NCBI GenBank assembly: GCA_918026815.1
Contig: CAKJVC010000037.1
Location: forward strand, 62,001 to 126,000
Reading direction: 5' to 3'
Origin: Chalara sp. BL73
Lineage: Eukaryota; Ascomycota; Leotiomycetes; Helotiales
DNA length: 64,000 bases
A model generated the notes under the pieces. That model saw only the letters and a list, made by a program, of their open reading frames with translations. It was not told where the DNA came from and did not search any database. The number at the start of each line of letters is the position of its first letter. Position 1 is the first letter of the stretch. Positions 44,523 through 58,000 of this stretch are shown in pieces. The translations under genes and the position numbers were made by a program.

Positions 44523-46535
44523 GATTCAAGCTGTGCAAAAGTCTAGAAAAATTGGGATTCTTCCAAACCATGATGCTATTCTGTTATTGAATGCTTAGGG
44601 GATTGTGATAAATATACTTTCCTTTGAAATATCTTGCTAAAAAAATATTTTCAATTTTGTTTACCTTGGTGAATACACAGTCGACAGCCATGTTCCTCGC
44701 TTATTTTCAGAGGCGAGCCCCCTTTTTTCATTACACCTCTTATACCTTAAATATTTCTTTAAGCAAATTAAGTTTGCTTGTCAGCCAAACTAGATGCTAA
44801 AATTTCCAACGTCTAGCGCGGTTGACAACAGATCATATGGATATGCCAGAGAGTTAGGAACCTACCTCTGAGACCCGCTGCTGGGTCATGGCAAGCTATT
44901 ATTACGACTTCGAGGACGCGGCCAGAGGTATCTTACCCCCTAGTGGGGCTTGTATCTCACCAATGTTCCTACCCGATACGATAAGGAGAACGAAGCCTCT
45001 GTAGTAATGGCACTATCTAAGCTGCGAAACCTCCTGTCCCTAGCGCTATAGTTCACAGGAATGTATGTCCTAGCCATCGTAAGCTAGTTCCTGACTTGTG
45101 TAAGGCTCTGCATCTACTTGTAGAGTTGGAAATGGCTTTGGTTACCTGAGGGCTCTTGGCACTTGAGGTGTGTTAAGTGTATCTAAATCCTCGCCCCCCC
45201 TTTTTTTTTCTTGTCTTTCGCTATCCTTCCGCTAAGTTCAATGTCGGAATACCGCTCGGAGCACAGCAAGTTGTTAGCGCATTAATTAAATAACACCTCC
45301 CAAAGAGTGACAGCTTGGAAGGAACCATGGCGAGCATCCATCCCCTTACGCTATTGCAGAAAGCAAGTTGGATTCTATAGTTGTCGGATGCCTGAAGTTT
45401 AGGAGGAAAAGCATACATCAGAGATATAAATTTTGGGGAATTAGAGGTAGATTGGAGGGTCCTGGCCTGAAAAAAATGGCACTCTCTCTCTCTCGCACCC
45501 CAAAACTTGGGCAACGCCTAACCTCCCAGCAACCCTCTCACCATGTCCAATCATCACATTGCTTTCAGCAAGAAGCCAGACATGCTGTTTAATTATCATC
45601 CTTTACTCCGGCGGAGTACCTGTGTCCTACTAGCTGCTGATGGTAATCCTGTTACGCAATGCCGAATTTGTCACTGGTTTTTCTAGCCCTAAGTCTAGAA
45701 CTCCTTCCGCACCCGTATGTTCAAATTTTGAGTGAATTCCATAGACCCATGGGGAAAGCGTGTTGTTTAATACTGGGTACTGACAACCATAGTCTTTCTA
45801 GGCATTTACGGCCTGATTAGGGAGACAGGTATCCCCTATTCTCCTGTTTGCGTTGGGGAAGGAGACGTAGGAACAAATAGAATTTCGAAATCGCACGTTA
45901 GTTACCGGAACCATCGGAACAGCTACGATATAAAAACTCTTAGCTCCCAGGTAGGGGATGGGGAAACGATATGGAATATTTTGTCTTGTGATAAGGAATG
46001 GTTTAAATGCGGTCGCCGAGTCACTACAGCCTCACTCCCTGAAATTGACCGCTGCTCTGGTGTGAATAGTGATTATTTTTCAAGGTATCTTGCGGCACGG
46101 GGTGGATCTATCCTTGCAAGTGGTTGTTCCCAACGCTCAAAAGGCTTAATAGGGGATGTGTAACGTGAGGTTGGAATACATTTGCGGTTTTGCTTAGATC
46201 TATATTGACAACATGATCTTTTGATAAGTCTCCAATGAGTGACAGATGAGCATGCGACGTTCAGAAAAACTTTCACACCGCTCTCCATCTTAATCCCAAC
46301 ATCTTGTCCGTCTCGCTTCAGTTGAGTCTTGGAATGGGCAGTAACCTATTGAATAAAAGAACGCCATGAGCGAAATACCATACAAATATCAAGAGTTCTT
46401 CAGATAGAGGCTAGAAAACCTCTCGCAGATGGTGTTTTAAAGAAATCATCTAAATTTGGGTATTGAAAATAGAATAAATATCCATCCAACAATGCAATGC
46501 CATCTCCAAACTCCTGGAAACCCATAAGAAGCCCC
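44523..46535. other. Gene-poor spacer, TAG-rich
   Basis: About 2 kb without a recognisable gene. The minus-strand open frame at 45221-45514 (97 codons) has no family features. Many stops occur in all frames of 44800-45200, where some sequence looks once protein-coding, but I could not identify it. It may be older decayed repeat or gene sequence. Confidence 0.35.
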
Positions 46536-47611
46536 CTACCTCTTTTTCTTTGACCAAGCCTCGATGAACTGGGACTTATCCTTCAGCGTAAGGCCGACTC
46601 TCTTGACCCGTCCCAGCCGGGCCAATGCCTCACCAACTTTATCTAGGACCCTCCGCTCCTCGGGAGCCAAATCCTGCTCGTTCAAGCTTGTTAATGTGTC
46701 GCTGCTACCCGAGACAGGCGAGTCTTCGTCTAATGAGTCGAGAATATTGTTGAGAAATTGATCTTTCCTCTCCAAGTCCGCTGGCCTGGAGGTGTTATAA
46801 ACGACCTCGGCAATTCGAACTCGAATGCAGTGCGTTGGGTGGCTGAGGAGATTCCAAATAAAGGACCAGTATTGGCCTGGAATAGGTGTGGTAATATCTG
46901 CGGAGGTGTAACGCAGACTGATTGGGAATATCTTTGTCCCTGGTGGTGTCGTAAGGAGACTCGGGCTGAACGGCAGGATGCCTCTCCCATTTGTGGTCGT
47001 ACATTCTGGGAAGACCACAATAGCTCTTTGTGGATGCTCTGCGAGCAGAGACTTCAAGTCTACCAGCTTGGCTCCTTTGGACGGGAATTCCTTTGGCTTA
47101 GATAAAGCCCGAAGTATTGCCCCGAACAGAGATATGGGCTCAACCTGACGAGTATGTGGATACGATATTGTGAAGATGGGATCGAATATCGCTGCCAGAT
47201 ATAGAGAGTCGATAGGGGATGTAAATGAGGATGCTATAATGGTCGATGGTATAGGCACTTTGCCTTCATGTTTCTTGGCCAGCGAACCTTTCTTCACTCC
47301 ATCAATTTGTAGATCAATCCACCATATGCCTGGTATCCCAAGCATCATCCATAGTATAGCCTTCTTGAGCAGCGACCCGAGAGGTAGCCATTGCAGGAAT
47401 AAGAAATAGCCCGCAGATACTGTGAAAAAGAACGGTAATTTGAAGAAGAACAGGAAGACGTAGAGGGGTAGGTAGATTCCCGCAGGCTCCGGAGAGATTG
47501 GAAAAAATGGAGCTATTCCAGAGCCTACATGCTTTGTTAGCTGCAGATGCACGTGTCGAGATTTGGATCTGAGTACAGACCACGGTCACGGAATTGTGAA
47601 TACTTCTCCAT
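46536..47611 (-). CDS. Loa1/Vps66-like lysophospholipid acyltransferase
   Basis: Two exons, 47611-47581 (MEKYSQFRDRG) and 47524-46536, give 339 residues. The short first exon is supported by phase and by the MEKYSQFRD-type N terminus I recall for this family. Two hydrophobic segments (YLPLYVFLFFFKLPFFFTVSAGYFLF and AILWMMLGIPGIWWI) precede a PlsC-like domain. The glycerolipid motif is VVFPECTTTNGRGILPFSP, equivalent to FPEGT. Motif I (HxxxxD) appears as SSFTSPID, so the His is not obvious; this divergence is a known complication in the Vps66 branch, and I am not certain of it. The yeast relative Loa1/Vps66 makes phosphatidic acid at the ER and lipid droplets. The gene diverges from the kinesin gene over 544 bp. 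Confidence 0.75.
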
Positions 47612-48155
47612 GGTTGTCACTGTTTGGCTTTAAGGGTAATTTTTGGGCATCTGACGTTGACGATAGTGGCGGAAGCTTGACGAAGAGCGAACCTATCGTG
47701 GCATGTCTCGTCTAGGAGCTGAGACGGCTGCAAATTCTAGCAGTCTGATGATCCTGTGCTTCTAATCAGAGTATACGAAATCCTTATATTCGCCTGAGCT
47801 TCATCTTTCGCACCGTCACCCGTTTGTCGTTTGTATCAAAAATCCTGAACATCTTTAACAGCTTGTGATCCTTGGCAGCATGGTGGTGTCCCGATATCAA
47901 ATTTAACGGCGCGCGAATAGCATGTTTATTTTCCGCTCTCGGGTCCGATTTTGTTTACCCAGCAACGAGCGACGGATACAGAGATTCTTTGATAATCCAT
48001 CATCCACGCGCGCATTATTGGCAGCGTCACAATTTGGACGGCACTCTCGCGACCAGTGCCGGGCTTCTTTTACATTTGGACTTCTATAAAACCAAAAATT
48101 TATGCGCGCTATAGCTTGCTTGCGCGTGTAGCAATCGCTGCAACTCAGATTCAAG
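47612..48155. promoter_or_regulatory. Divergent promoter region, acyltransferase/kinesin
   Basis: A 544-bp spacer between two outward-facing genes, so it must contain both promoters. I see no clear TATA box or named factor site. Confidence 0.45.
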
Positions 48156-51100
48156 ATGGACTCCTCAGAAGAGAACCAGGTACATGATGCAACTCCAACA
48201 CCCACTATGCCATGGATACGTTCTAGAGCTGACTGCTTTGTGTTGTAGTATGCGCGTCCTTCTCAATTGCGCCCTCCAAGTCGAATTCCATCGCCTGGAA
48301 AGGGCGGCCTCTCAGAAATCACCGAATCCCAAGGAAACGCGCGCTCGAAACCTCCCTCCAAAATGCAGCCTCCAACTTCAGTGAAGCATAAATTAAGCGC
48401 GCCATGTATGTTGAGTGGAATTATCTAGGAGCGCCAGTACTGAGTTTCCCAATAGACAATGAACCCGAACCAAAACGAAAAACGCTGGCGGAAAGGGCGG
48501 GAGAGCCTAGGTCCATGATCGTTCCTCCTGCCCAAACGTCGCGGCCGGTCATGAAGGGCACAACTCTGCTCAACGCAAGTGTAAGTCTCGATATTTATTC
48601 CCATTCATACCCACGGCCGCATTCCACGACACGGCGCATTCAACGGCACGCCTGTTATCGCCGCTTTCTACTGCCTACATGCCTTGGAATATCCTTCAGA
48701 ACAAACGGGAGCGGGAGAGTTTGGACTACCGCAAAATGGTGCTCAGACGACTCGCAATGATTCATGTGAGTGGCGATTGACTTGGAAGTGCTTTACGCAG
48801 TTCATCTGATCCTCATCTTGAATCGCCAACAAACCTGGAAAGGATCGCATAGGCTTCCATAACTCCAGGACCTTCGGCGAAGCATATTGATGGTGTCTGT
48901 CCAGCTCTCTACGGCTAGTGGCTTCTTGTGTTCCCTCCGGCATGGTAACAGAACCGAGATGGTCGTCCCCGGCATTTCGTGCTTCATGGTAATCATGTTG
49001 GACTGTATGGGTTGCAGATATCCATCAAGTCAATGCATTCTGTGGCCAAAGCTGCATTTATCTGAGCCTACCCACTTAATCTTCTACGGAATGCAATCGT
49101 CTAGGATCAGGCCATCCGAACCTTTTGTAATAATTGTCATGGCTCGATTTATGCTGACATGTTTTCAGAATATTGGCTCATCTGTATCTCGAAACACATC
49201 ATTTTCTTCCTCAACGTCGACGCGACCATCACGAACTCCTTCAGTCTCATCTAGAAACACGTCCCATGGCAGTTTCTCTAGTAGTGTTGGTCCTGGAGGA
49301 CGACCTACTTCTGCCTATGGCCATCGGCCACAAACCTTCAGCCAGTCTACAACTTCTCGGACTATAAATAAATCTCGGCCTAAAACGTCAATGGATATGC
49401 ACAATGAGGAAGATGAGCCCGTATCGGGGAGAAGAATGGGTAGGATACCTTTACCTGCTGTCACTTATCCTCCTGTGACCCTTCCAAACAGAAAGTTGCG
49501 AGGTGCTCGATCAATATCCCAAGCGGGGATGGGTAATACCTGGGAATTATCTCCTAGCTCAGCCATGAGTAAGCTGAAGCTGCGTGAGGAAGTATCTCCC
49601 GATCAGACAAGAGCAAATCAAGCAAGCTCCGAAGCAATGAAACCCCCTTCCACTCCATCGTTCTCCTATGAAGCGTCCGCCAGTACTAGCTTGCGCAATT
49701 TGAGTATAAACAGCTGCAAGAATACTGTTGTACCGTACGAGGAAATTGGAGATAACTTAGTAGCTCCAAAAACGCCAGCCTCATCCATTCCGGTTCTGCG
49801 CAAGTCAAAGATGAAACTCGATGTAGCCAATGCTGCTCTGGTAACTCCTTGCAAGACTCCGAAATCTCCTTCCAAAAAAAATCAATTTTTATCAAAAGAT
49901 TCTAACGTTACTTCTTTTACAGCTTGGGACGTAGACAGCCGTCTCGGAAATGTTGAGGCAATGTTTGCCGATCTCCAACAGAAAGTCAACAGCAGTGGTC
50001 AAGAACGTGCTGGTCTTGAGGAGGCAGTTGGAATCTATAAATTGAAGAGTAGGCTTTGTTATAGCACTCACGACGAAGCATGCTAACTCGATAACCAGTT
50101 GCACAGCTTGAGGCTATTGAGTCACAACTAAAAATGTCAAACCAAGATCTTCAAGGGAACTTGGAACTAATGAGACAGAAATCTAGGGCAATTGAGGAAA
50201 GGCTACTTACTGCAACGACCTCACTTGATGATCAGCTAAGGGCTCACCGGATAGAAATGGATGATGCGAGAAGAGAATATCAAAATGAAATCTCGCAACT
50301 ACGCCGAGAATATGCCGATGAGACGGATCGAGTGCATAGGCTTCACCGTGATGAGGTGCGAGAACTTGAGCGGCGAAATAATGGCGAGCTAGAAGACAGA
50401 TTGAAAGATGTAGAGCGCCGTTATGAAAGCAAGCTTGATGAAGAAAGAAGTCGACGACTCCGTGAAGTTCAAGAATTAGAGGCTCGTGTTGCATCTGAGA
50501 ACCAGAACTTAGGTATGGCACTTCAAAAGAAGGATTTCGAAATTCAGGGCATGCGAGGGGAATTGGAGAGTCTTCGGGGAGAAGTTGATCGCGAGCAAAC
50601 ACTGAAAGTCAATGCACAAGCAAGCTTGTCGGAATTGAGGGAAACTCTTCAGAAGACGGGAACCCAGAATGCGTCTACCATACAATCGCTGGAGAACGAA
50701 CTCTCTAGTCTTCGTGCCAAGATACTTTTTCTTGAATCTGGGAGCAAAGCCCAGTCAGACAGCTATGCAGAGATGGAGGCTAGATTACAAGAAGCAGTCC
50801 GGTCAGCCGAGACATCAAAACAGAAGCTTATTAAGGAAGAAACTCTTCGCAGGATTCTGTTCAACCAAGTCCAGGAACTCAAGGGAAACATCAGAGTGAT
50901 GTGCAGAGTTCGGCCAATATTTGGAAACGTGGAGGGAGAGGCTGCAAAACTCACATACCCCGATGTTGACAAGGAGTCCAAAGAGCTTGTCGTTCTTGGA
51001 AAGGAACAAAAGAGCAGCCTGGGTACTGTCACGAGACAGTCCAATCCTTTCACCTTTGATCGTGTATTTGGACCTGAAGCGACGAACCAAGAAGTCTTCG

Positions 51101-52028
51101 AAGAAATATCACAGCTTGTCCAAAGTGCTCTAGATGGCTATAACGTTTGCATCTTCTGTTATGGCCAGACCGGTGCCGGAAAAACACATACTATGTCTTC
51201 GGCAGATGGAATGATCCCGAGGGCAACACACCAGATATACGAGACTGCAACCAGCCTACAAGACAAGGGCTGGACTTACACAATGGAAGGTAGTTTTGTG
51301 GAGGTGTATAACGAAGAAATCCATGACCTTCTCGGTAGCTCGAAAGACTTTGACAAGAAGAAACATGAAATTCGTCATGACGAACAGAAGAAGCAGACAA
51401 CTGTGACGGGATTGAAGACTGTTACTCTAGACTCCGCGAATGCCGTTGAATCAATACTAAAGCAGGCAGACGCGAACAGAAGTGTTGCCGCAACCAAATC
51501 AAACGAACGATCATCACGATCTCATTCCGTGTTCATTCTCAAGCTGGTTGGACGCAATAGTGTCACGAATGAAACCTCTGAAGGAACCCTCAATTTGGTT
51601 GATCTGGCTGGTTCGGAGCGACTTAAATCATCTGGGGCTGAAGGAGAACGAATGAAGGAGACGCAGAATATCAACAAGAGTTTGAGCTGCTTGGGAGATG
51701 TCATTGGAGCTCTAGGTCAGAACAAAGAGGGTGGTCATATTCCATACCGTAATTCCAAGGTATGTTCTCACTCAATTAGTTTGATATAGGGATCTAACAT
51801 TGACTTAGTTGACCTATCTACTACAATACTCGTTGGGAGGCAACTCAAAGACGCTCATGTTCGTGATGGCCAGCCCACTAGAAGCGCACCTGCAGGAAAC
51901 GATAACGAGCTTAAAATTTGCGACAAAGGTATATTTATCTCTCTATCCTTCTGTAAGACCCTAAATTAATATCTTAGGTCCATAATACACATATTGGCAC
52001 AGCAAAAAAATCAACGAAGGTTCACTAG
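48156..52028 (+). CDS. Kinesin-14 (Kar3/KlpA-type, C-terminal motor)
   Basis: A minus-end-directed microtubule motor used in spindle assembly. Seven exons: 48156-48179, 48249-48405, 48438-48580, 49169-50048, 50099-51759, 51809-51928 and 51978-52028, about 1,011 residues. The N-terminal 400 residues are Ser/Thr/Pro/Arg-rich and disordered, with [19 protein letters not shown] basic motifs for microtubule binding. A coiled coil (about 410-660) follows, then the kinesin-14 neck [14 protein letters not shown]. The motor has P-loop GQTGAGKT (about 757-764), switch [10 protein letters not shown], switch [10 protein letters not shown] and YRNSKLTYLLQ across an intron. It ends [17 protein letters not shown]. 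Two introns are odd: one of only 32 nt (48406-48437), the least certain join, and one of 588 nt (48581-49168), far longer than any other here. Confidence 0.9.
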
Positions 52029-52059
52029 CGATTCAGTGATTCAGTGATTCAGCGATTCA
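52028..52059 (+). repeat. Four 8-bp tandem units directly after the kinesin stop codon
   Basis: GCGATTCA, GTGATTCA, GTGATTCA, GCGATTCA follow one another, beginning on the last base of the TAG stop, so they form the start of the 3' UTR. Confidence 0.85.
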
Positions 52060-55000
52060 TGGTGGCACAGGCAGCGAGGAGTTTATTTTTGAATTGTACG
52101 GCAGATCATCTCACGGCGTCACAGTATTAGGAGCATCTCTCCCTCGCCATTGCCAGATGGAAGAGTCTTTTTAAATCATCGTTTGACGCAAGCGGTCTGA
52201 TTGAGTGTAACTTTGTATAAAGCTGGTGTTTGGGGCTGGGCTGGTAGGGATGTAATTTCCAATTATTCAGGAATTGAATACTATCAAGAGTCGAGAGTGT
52301 CTGTCTGTTCGTCGAGCGTGATAGTGACAACGGATTCACTCTGTTTGTTGCGATGTGAGTCACTGGTACGAAATATATTGGGAAAGGAGGTGAAGGCACA
52401 TCACGTTCATGATATCCGCTTGAAGTATTAATAAGCGCTTCGCATCGGACGAAGGTTTTCATACGAAGCTATCTATGGTTATGCAGATAGCTCTAGCTCT
52501 TCCTTTTGCTTTCCATTTGGCTCTTGCTTTCTGTGATCTCTGTTTGTGGTCAGGACAGAGGGGTAAGTATATTATCTAGAGGACTAAAGACTATGGAGTT
52601 GTTATGGACCATGTAATTATCTTTGCCGTACTCGCGGCGATGGCTGCTGTGAGTACAGCACGGCCTTGTGAAGGATTTCGGATGATCTTATATCATACAT
52701 AGCTATTGGTGGTAAGGTTTGATCTTTATTGCAGCCACATCTGAGGAGGGTGGCCTCAACGAGGTGCTTGACATTTGGTGGTAGCGGAGATTTAGGAAAG
52801 GGGATTGGAATGAAATTGCATTTGGAAGTGGTGCGTTATTGTCAATATCCTTCATATTTGGGCATGTCAAAAGTGAATAGACATTTGAGCACAGTCTGAA
52901 TGAGCCAGGTCTCGCTCCCCGACAGCGAGTTCGACCATGTTTCCGGACTTCCAGACTTACACCGGAATGTTGCGTCTCTACTGCTTAGACACCACTCAAG
53001 ATGAGAATTACGAGAAGAGGTAGCCGAAAAGGAAGATATGGCAAGACGAGATAGTGATGGCTTGACTGAGTTTGTGGCGTCCTAGATAACTAGAAGGATA
53101 ACTTCGCTGGGTGCTGTATGTCGAGTGGCATATTCTGGTCGGTATTTCCTATAGTAGAAAGTGCCAACGACCATGTATGTAGCTTAAGTCTAGGTGGATT
53201 TCGAATTCTTGGATAAGTTTCCAGAGCAATATTCCAAGTAGTTGTCAGTATGGCCCATCTTCAATAGCTTCTAACCGTTTGGGCCGATGTCACTTACTGT
53301 TCGAGCGTGGGGGTTCATGGCTCTAGTCTTCAGGGAGCAATCACTCATCTCCTTCAACTATGTTTGAGTCCGGCCTTCTCACAACCCTCTCTCATGCATG
53401 AGGAAGATTCCGAATGGCGGAATACGCTTGCTTGGCAGAGAATTGATGCATATATATTGCCTTTTGGAGGGAGAATGTAGCACAAAAGATCTCGCGAAAT
53501 CGAGACAAGGAAGACAAATTCTTGAGACATTGAGCCAGGTAAGAGCTTTCATCAACTTATCCATGTATGACATTCCATTTGCAAGTTGGAAACACGGCTG
53601 TTCGTTACCCACCCTAGAACGCCAGAAACTTCAACCAAATTCTTGATAAATATACAGACATGACATGGTTTGCAAGCCTCTCATTCGAGCTTTTTTGCCT
53701 CTGAGAGCCATTGGACCGACAATTTCGTCAATATAAATGAGGCTTGTGGCTTGAGTACGGCTAATGCACAGTCGTTGGGACGTTTTAGTATCAGGATGTC
53801 ATTCCCTGCGGCCTTGCCTCAACAAACACTTTGCCTCCCATATGACATTTACACCGCATCATATGCTAAGCCAATAGATCTTCGTTGTACATTGACATCT
53901 CTTATAGTGTGTAGTACAAACTCGAGTCTTCAGGGTACACTCATTTAGGGATTCCTTGTGAAGCGGGAAATGGGGTTTATGGATATTGCTGCTGAAGAAG
54001 CCTAGATACCCGGCCTCGTTAAACCTGCATGCATATATGCATCTAACCATACCCCATGTTTGTGTCAGATGTCACTCTGGAGTACTTGGGATTTCCGCAA
54101 AGAGGATATGATCCCCATGTTCCACCAATGTTGGCAGTATGCTGGTAATTGACCAAGTGGTGGGTCGTATTGGAGATCAGCCATATTCCCGTCTGCATAC
54201 ACAAACTTCTTTATTCAGAGCTCGAGAATTTGCACACACGATCAACAATGCAATGCGCTTCAGGTTCGTAGGTCATAGCTTGTCATCAGTTCTTGCTGTT
54301 ATGATGACGTTTCCAAAACCGTTGGGATCTGCCGCTGTCATGCCTGCGGCTAATGTCAGTCTGACGGTGGCCCTGACTCATGAGACGAAAGACGGACATC
54401 TGGGTCTGGGAAAGGATCCGCCGGCCTGGAAAAAGAGAGAGGATCGCATGCAAACGGATCCCTGACTTGCGACTAGGAGCACCCTACAACCTTGGATGGG
54501 AGTCGGTCCTACAGTCCCAGACATACAAGAGCCTCCCCGACAGCAATATGCGGACAGCCAATGCTCATGTTCAATCGGGTGCCTTGTGCATGGTACTCGA
54601 AATTTAATATAGCTTCCATTCTCGAGGCGATAGAAGAGACAGGGAGTGGCCATTTTGTCCTACATGCGGGAAGCTTGGACTGCTATATGTAAAGCATGGC
54701 CGTGTACGTGCATGGAATGCTGTTTCCCGTTCGTAAGACTTTTGGAGCTGTGGGAGCTGTGGGAGCGATAGCCCCATATCACTCGACATTTCGTTTCAAT
54801 CACGGCCATCAAGCGTCACTACGTGATTTTCAGGGAAATATTAAAGTCACAGATCACAGACTCAAGATCAGCTACAAAATACTCATACAGATGTTTCATT
54901 TTCCTGACGAGAAATGCAATAGAACTTTGACTTGCCAAGGGCCGACAAGCCATGGTCCGTGGAATGGCCTAGGGGTGAAGACGATGGTATCACCCTTTCG

Positions 55001-58000
55001 AGTTAGCCTTGCGAACGCAGCCCTGAGGGAGAACCTGGAATGCTCTTCCGCTCCCTGTTGATCGACAAGAGGATCTCATCTCGATTTGACAGCTTTGAAC
55101 CCATGCTCTCATTGATGTGGTGGAGGCAGCTCAAAGAACCACTCACCACGCTGCATCTCACTACCAAGACGGCTGGTACACAGGGCCTGCCCTCGTTAAT
55201 CTACGAGTCCCTGTATCTTGAATCTCAACGTCAGCATCCCACGTCGACCGCAAGGGAGGATGGAGGAAAGACCCAGCAAGAAGCAAAAGGGATTGCAGGT
55301 ATCACAAAACCAGGTACATGGAAGGATACTGCCGTGCGCCTGCATCGTGATTGGATGCGCGTTTGAATTGCAGTGTAGGATTTACCCGTTCGTTGGATTC
55401 AATAGTTCTCACGGGTTGTCATTTTCACCAGTAGTTCCGAAGGGTGCATGACAAGTGACTGGTCAGTGACAACCCAGCAAGCCCGCTTGATTTTAGAGCT
55501 TATGTGTTGTCGTTTCAGGCTCATGTTGGCTAAGTTTTGAGACATGACATCCTCAGGGCTCAAGGTCCATGTTTTTAAACGAGGAACAACAATAACCCAG
55601 GCATGCATTCTCGGTACCGACATCTGGAGACGGGTGACAGCAGAGGAGCACCAGTGTCTCGGAATGGGTGGTTGAGCAGAAACTCTTTCCATGCAGCACC
55701 AAGCTGATAAAAAAAATACATAAAATTCCCGCACAATAAATAGCACGTTCAAGTTCAGCAACTCAAGCAAGCACGGTAGCGAATGAATGGATAGCTGCAT
55801 CGTGTTGATCACATGTGGCATGTCTCAACTATTTTCTCTCGTGATATGAGATTGCAGCCTTCCACAGCGACGATCGCTACCAGATTCCTATTCGCGTTAC
55901 TGGATAATCAAACAATATGCAAGCTTTCTGTGTTGGCAAAGGCAGACAAGAGTGGCAGAATACTTCCGAGCGAATACCTAAAGGCTTCCTGAGCGATTTT
56001 GTCCATCAATCACTCACGACTATATTGCGCAACAACAACCAAGAATCATAACATCCGATAGATAGGGATGTTTCATTACCGCACGTAGAAACAAAACAGA
56101 CGTCCAGATGCAGGACGAAGTGGGAGTGTTCGATGCCTCTCTAAACCTAATGCTCTACTGTGTTACCATCTAACTTTCCACATGCACGGTAGGCCCGTGC
56201 ATGATGCTTCTGTTTGTCGAAGGAATGTCGAGGTTAATTCTCGGCTTCCGATTCACACAAAATACTTCTTATCGGGTCCTAAAGTCACTTCTAGACTACA
56301 CGCCTGCGTTATGTAATTAATTGCTCAATGTCGTTCATGATGAATTTTATCCACTTCCTTGGCTTGTCCAGTAGGCCAGTAGAGGCTAATCTTAAAAATG
56401 GATTGACTGATGGTTGACATTAAGGTTGGCGCCAGTTGCAAGTAGCTACTACTCTCCGGTAGAGTGAATTGTTTGCAAGATGATTCCCCTGTTACCGTTA
56501 CAAGGAGATCCCTCGAAGTTGGCGCCATGATCCCCCACTAGGAGCTCTTTGACACCGGCCCACAAGGATCATATAAAACCCCCGGCGTCGATCATTCTGC
56601 TGCGCCCTATGGTCCTCCTTATGATCGCCATAGCCATGCTTACCTTCTGTTAAGAAACGCCATTAAACAAACACTGCAAATGGGTTCAAGATCTAGAATT
56701 CATCCACTATAAAAAAACCACGGTGCTGGAATAATTAGACTTTATCCCGATGTGGAGGTTTTGGATAGGGCCAGTTCTCGTTATTGGCCATCCGCACATC
56801 TTTTCCGCCAGTTCAAAGCACTAATATGCAATCTTGCAAGCTAAACGATTTTGTGCAAACCCTCATCCGTGTGCCAGGATAGGTCCTGTTCTGTTCTACG
56901 CAACCTTCCACACGCTTTGGTCTTGCCAGATGAAATTGTTACAGAGGCACAAATAGAAACGAGCCTCACACTGGAAACAAGGCTTCGTATTGTAAGGGCT
57001 CGGGGGCTGCCTGCCATTACTACCCGACCATTGTAGCATTGCTTACTTAGTCATAACATGCGAACAGCCGTTTCAGAGTATTTGCACATTCGGGTGTCAG
57101 AGCCTCCAGCTCTTCGTACTTGTAACAGCCTCCGTGCAGCCGCCTCTTGTACCAGGCCAATGTAATTATTTCCGTAAACAAACCTAAAGAGAAGCCTTAT
57201 TATACCGCCATCAATGGTGGAAGCTGGTCCGTAGCTGGGTGTAGCTCGGGCTCGATACGTTGCAGGATTAGGTAAGTATTACCGCAAGTTCAGCTTTATG
57301 CTTTGATGGGCAAATCTTCGGAACTCTCGAATATTAACATTCGGGAAATTTATAGCTTTACAGTATTATCTGACCAAAGGCATAACAGATATTCACATTA
57401 TAGTACCAATCTCATAGAGCAATCCTATAGGCTTCTCTCCCGTCCTTGATATAACTTGCTATCATTCCACCGCCATCAGTGCTGTTCAACCGTTATTGTC
57501 AAACTGGCTACGACAAATTTAAAGTGCTCCCCAATCTGAAAAGGTACTTCGACGAGACCCATTCGGCAGAGTGCATTTTAACAAGGAACTGCTGCGTTTA
57601 GTGTTGCGATCGGGCATTTGTTTATCTGCACTATAGAGCGTGCAGCGAGTTTGCCCACAGAATTTCCATTTGAACACAACTCCACAATATCGGATCAAGT
57701 CTTGCAACGCAGAAAGGAGTACTTTATTATCCTGATCAGCATCCGATATTTTCTTTTCAAACGTCCCGATACTCACCAACTACTTCTGATCAGATCTGCA
57801 CAGTTTGCACGATTACGACAACGTATCACTAGCTTGACTTCTGCTGGAAGACGAGATAGCCTCGCCTCTTCATCTGAGCCGAAGGTGCTGACGAGTCAAC
57901 GGCAAATTGTATCATAAAACACCTGACTGCGCACAGCTTCTGCCCCAGCTGCTATGTTAGTAAAGCCGAGTTTATGGTAGAGGAACAAGGCGCTCCACAT

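Noticed and set aside
45221..45514. Minus-strand open frame of 97 codons
   Set aside because: No homology that I recognise and no supporting splice structure.
54139..54465. Plus-strand open frame with a GHSLSSVLAV stretch
   Set aside because: GHS alone looks like a lipase elbow, but nothing else of an alpha/beta hydrolase surrounds it; chance match.
55399..55821. Minus-strand open frame of 140 codons
   Set aside because: The longest frame in the gene desert, but with no motif, no signal peptide and no joining exons.
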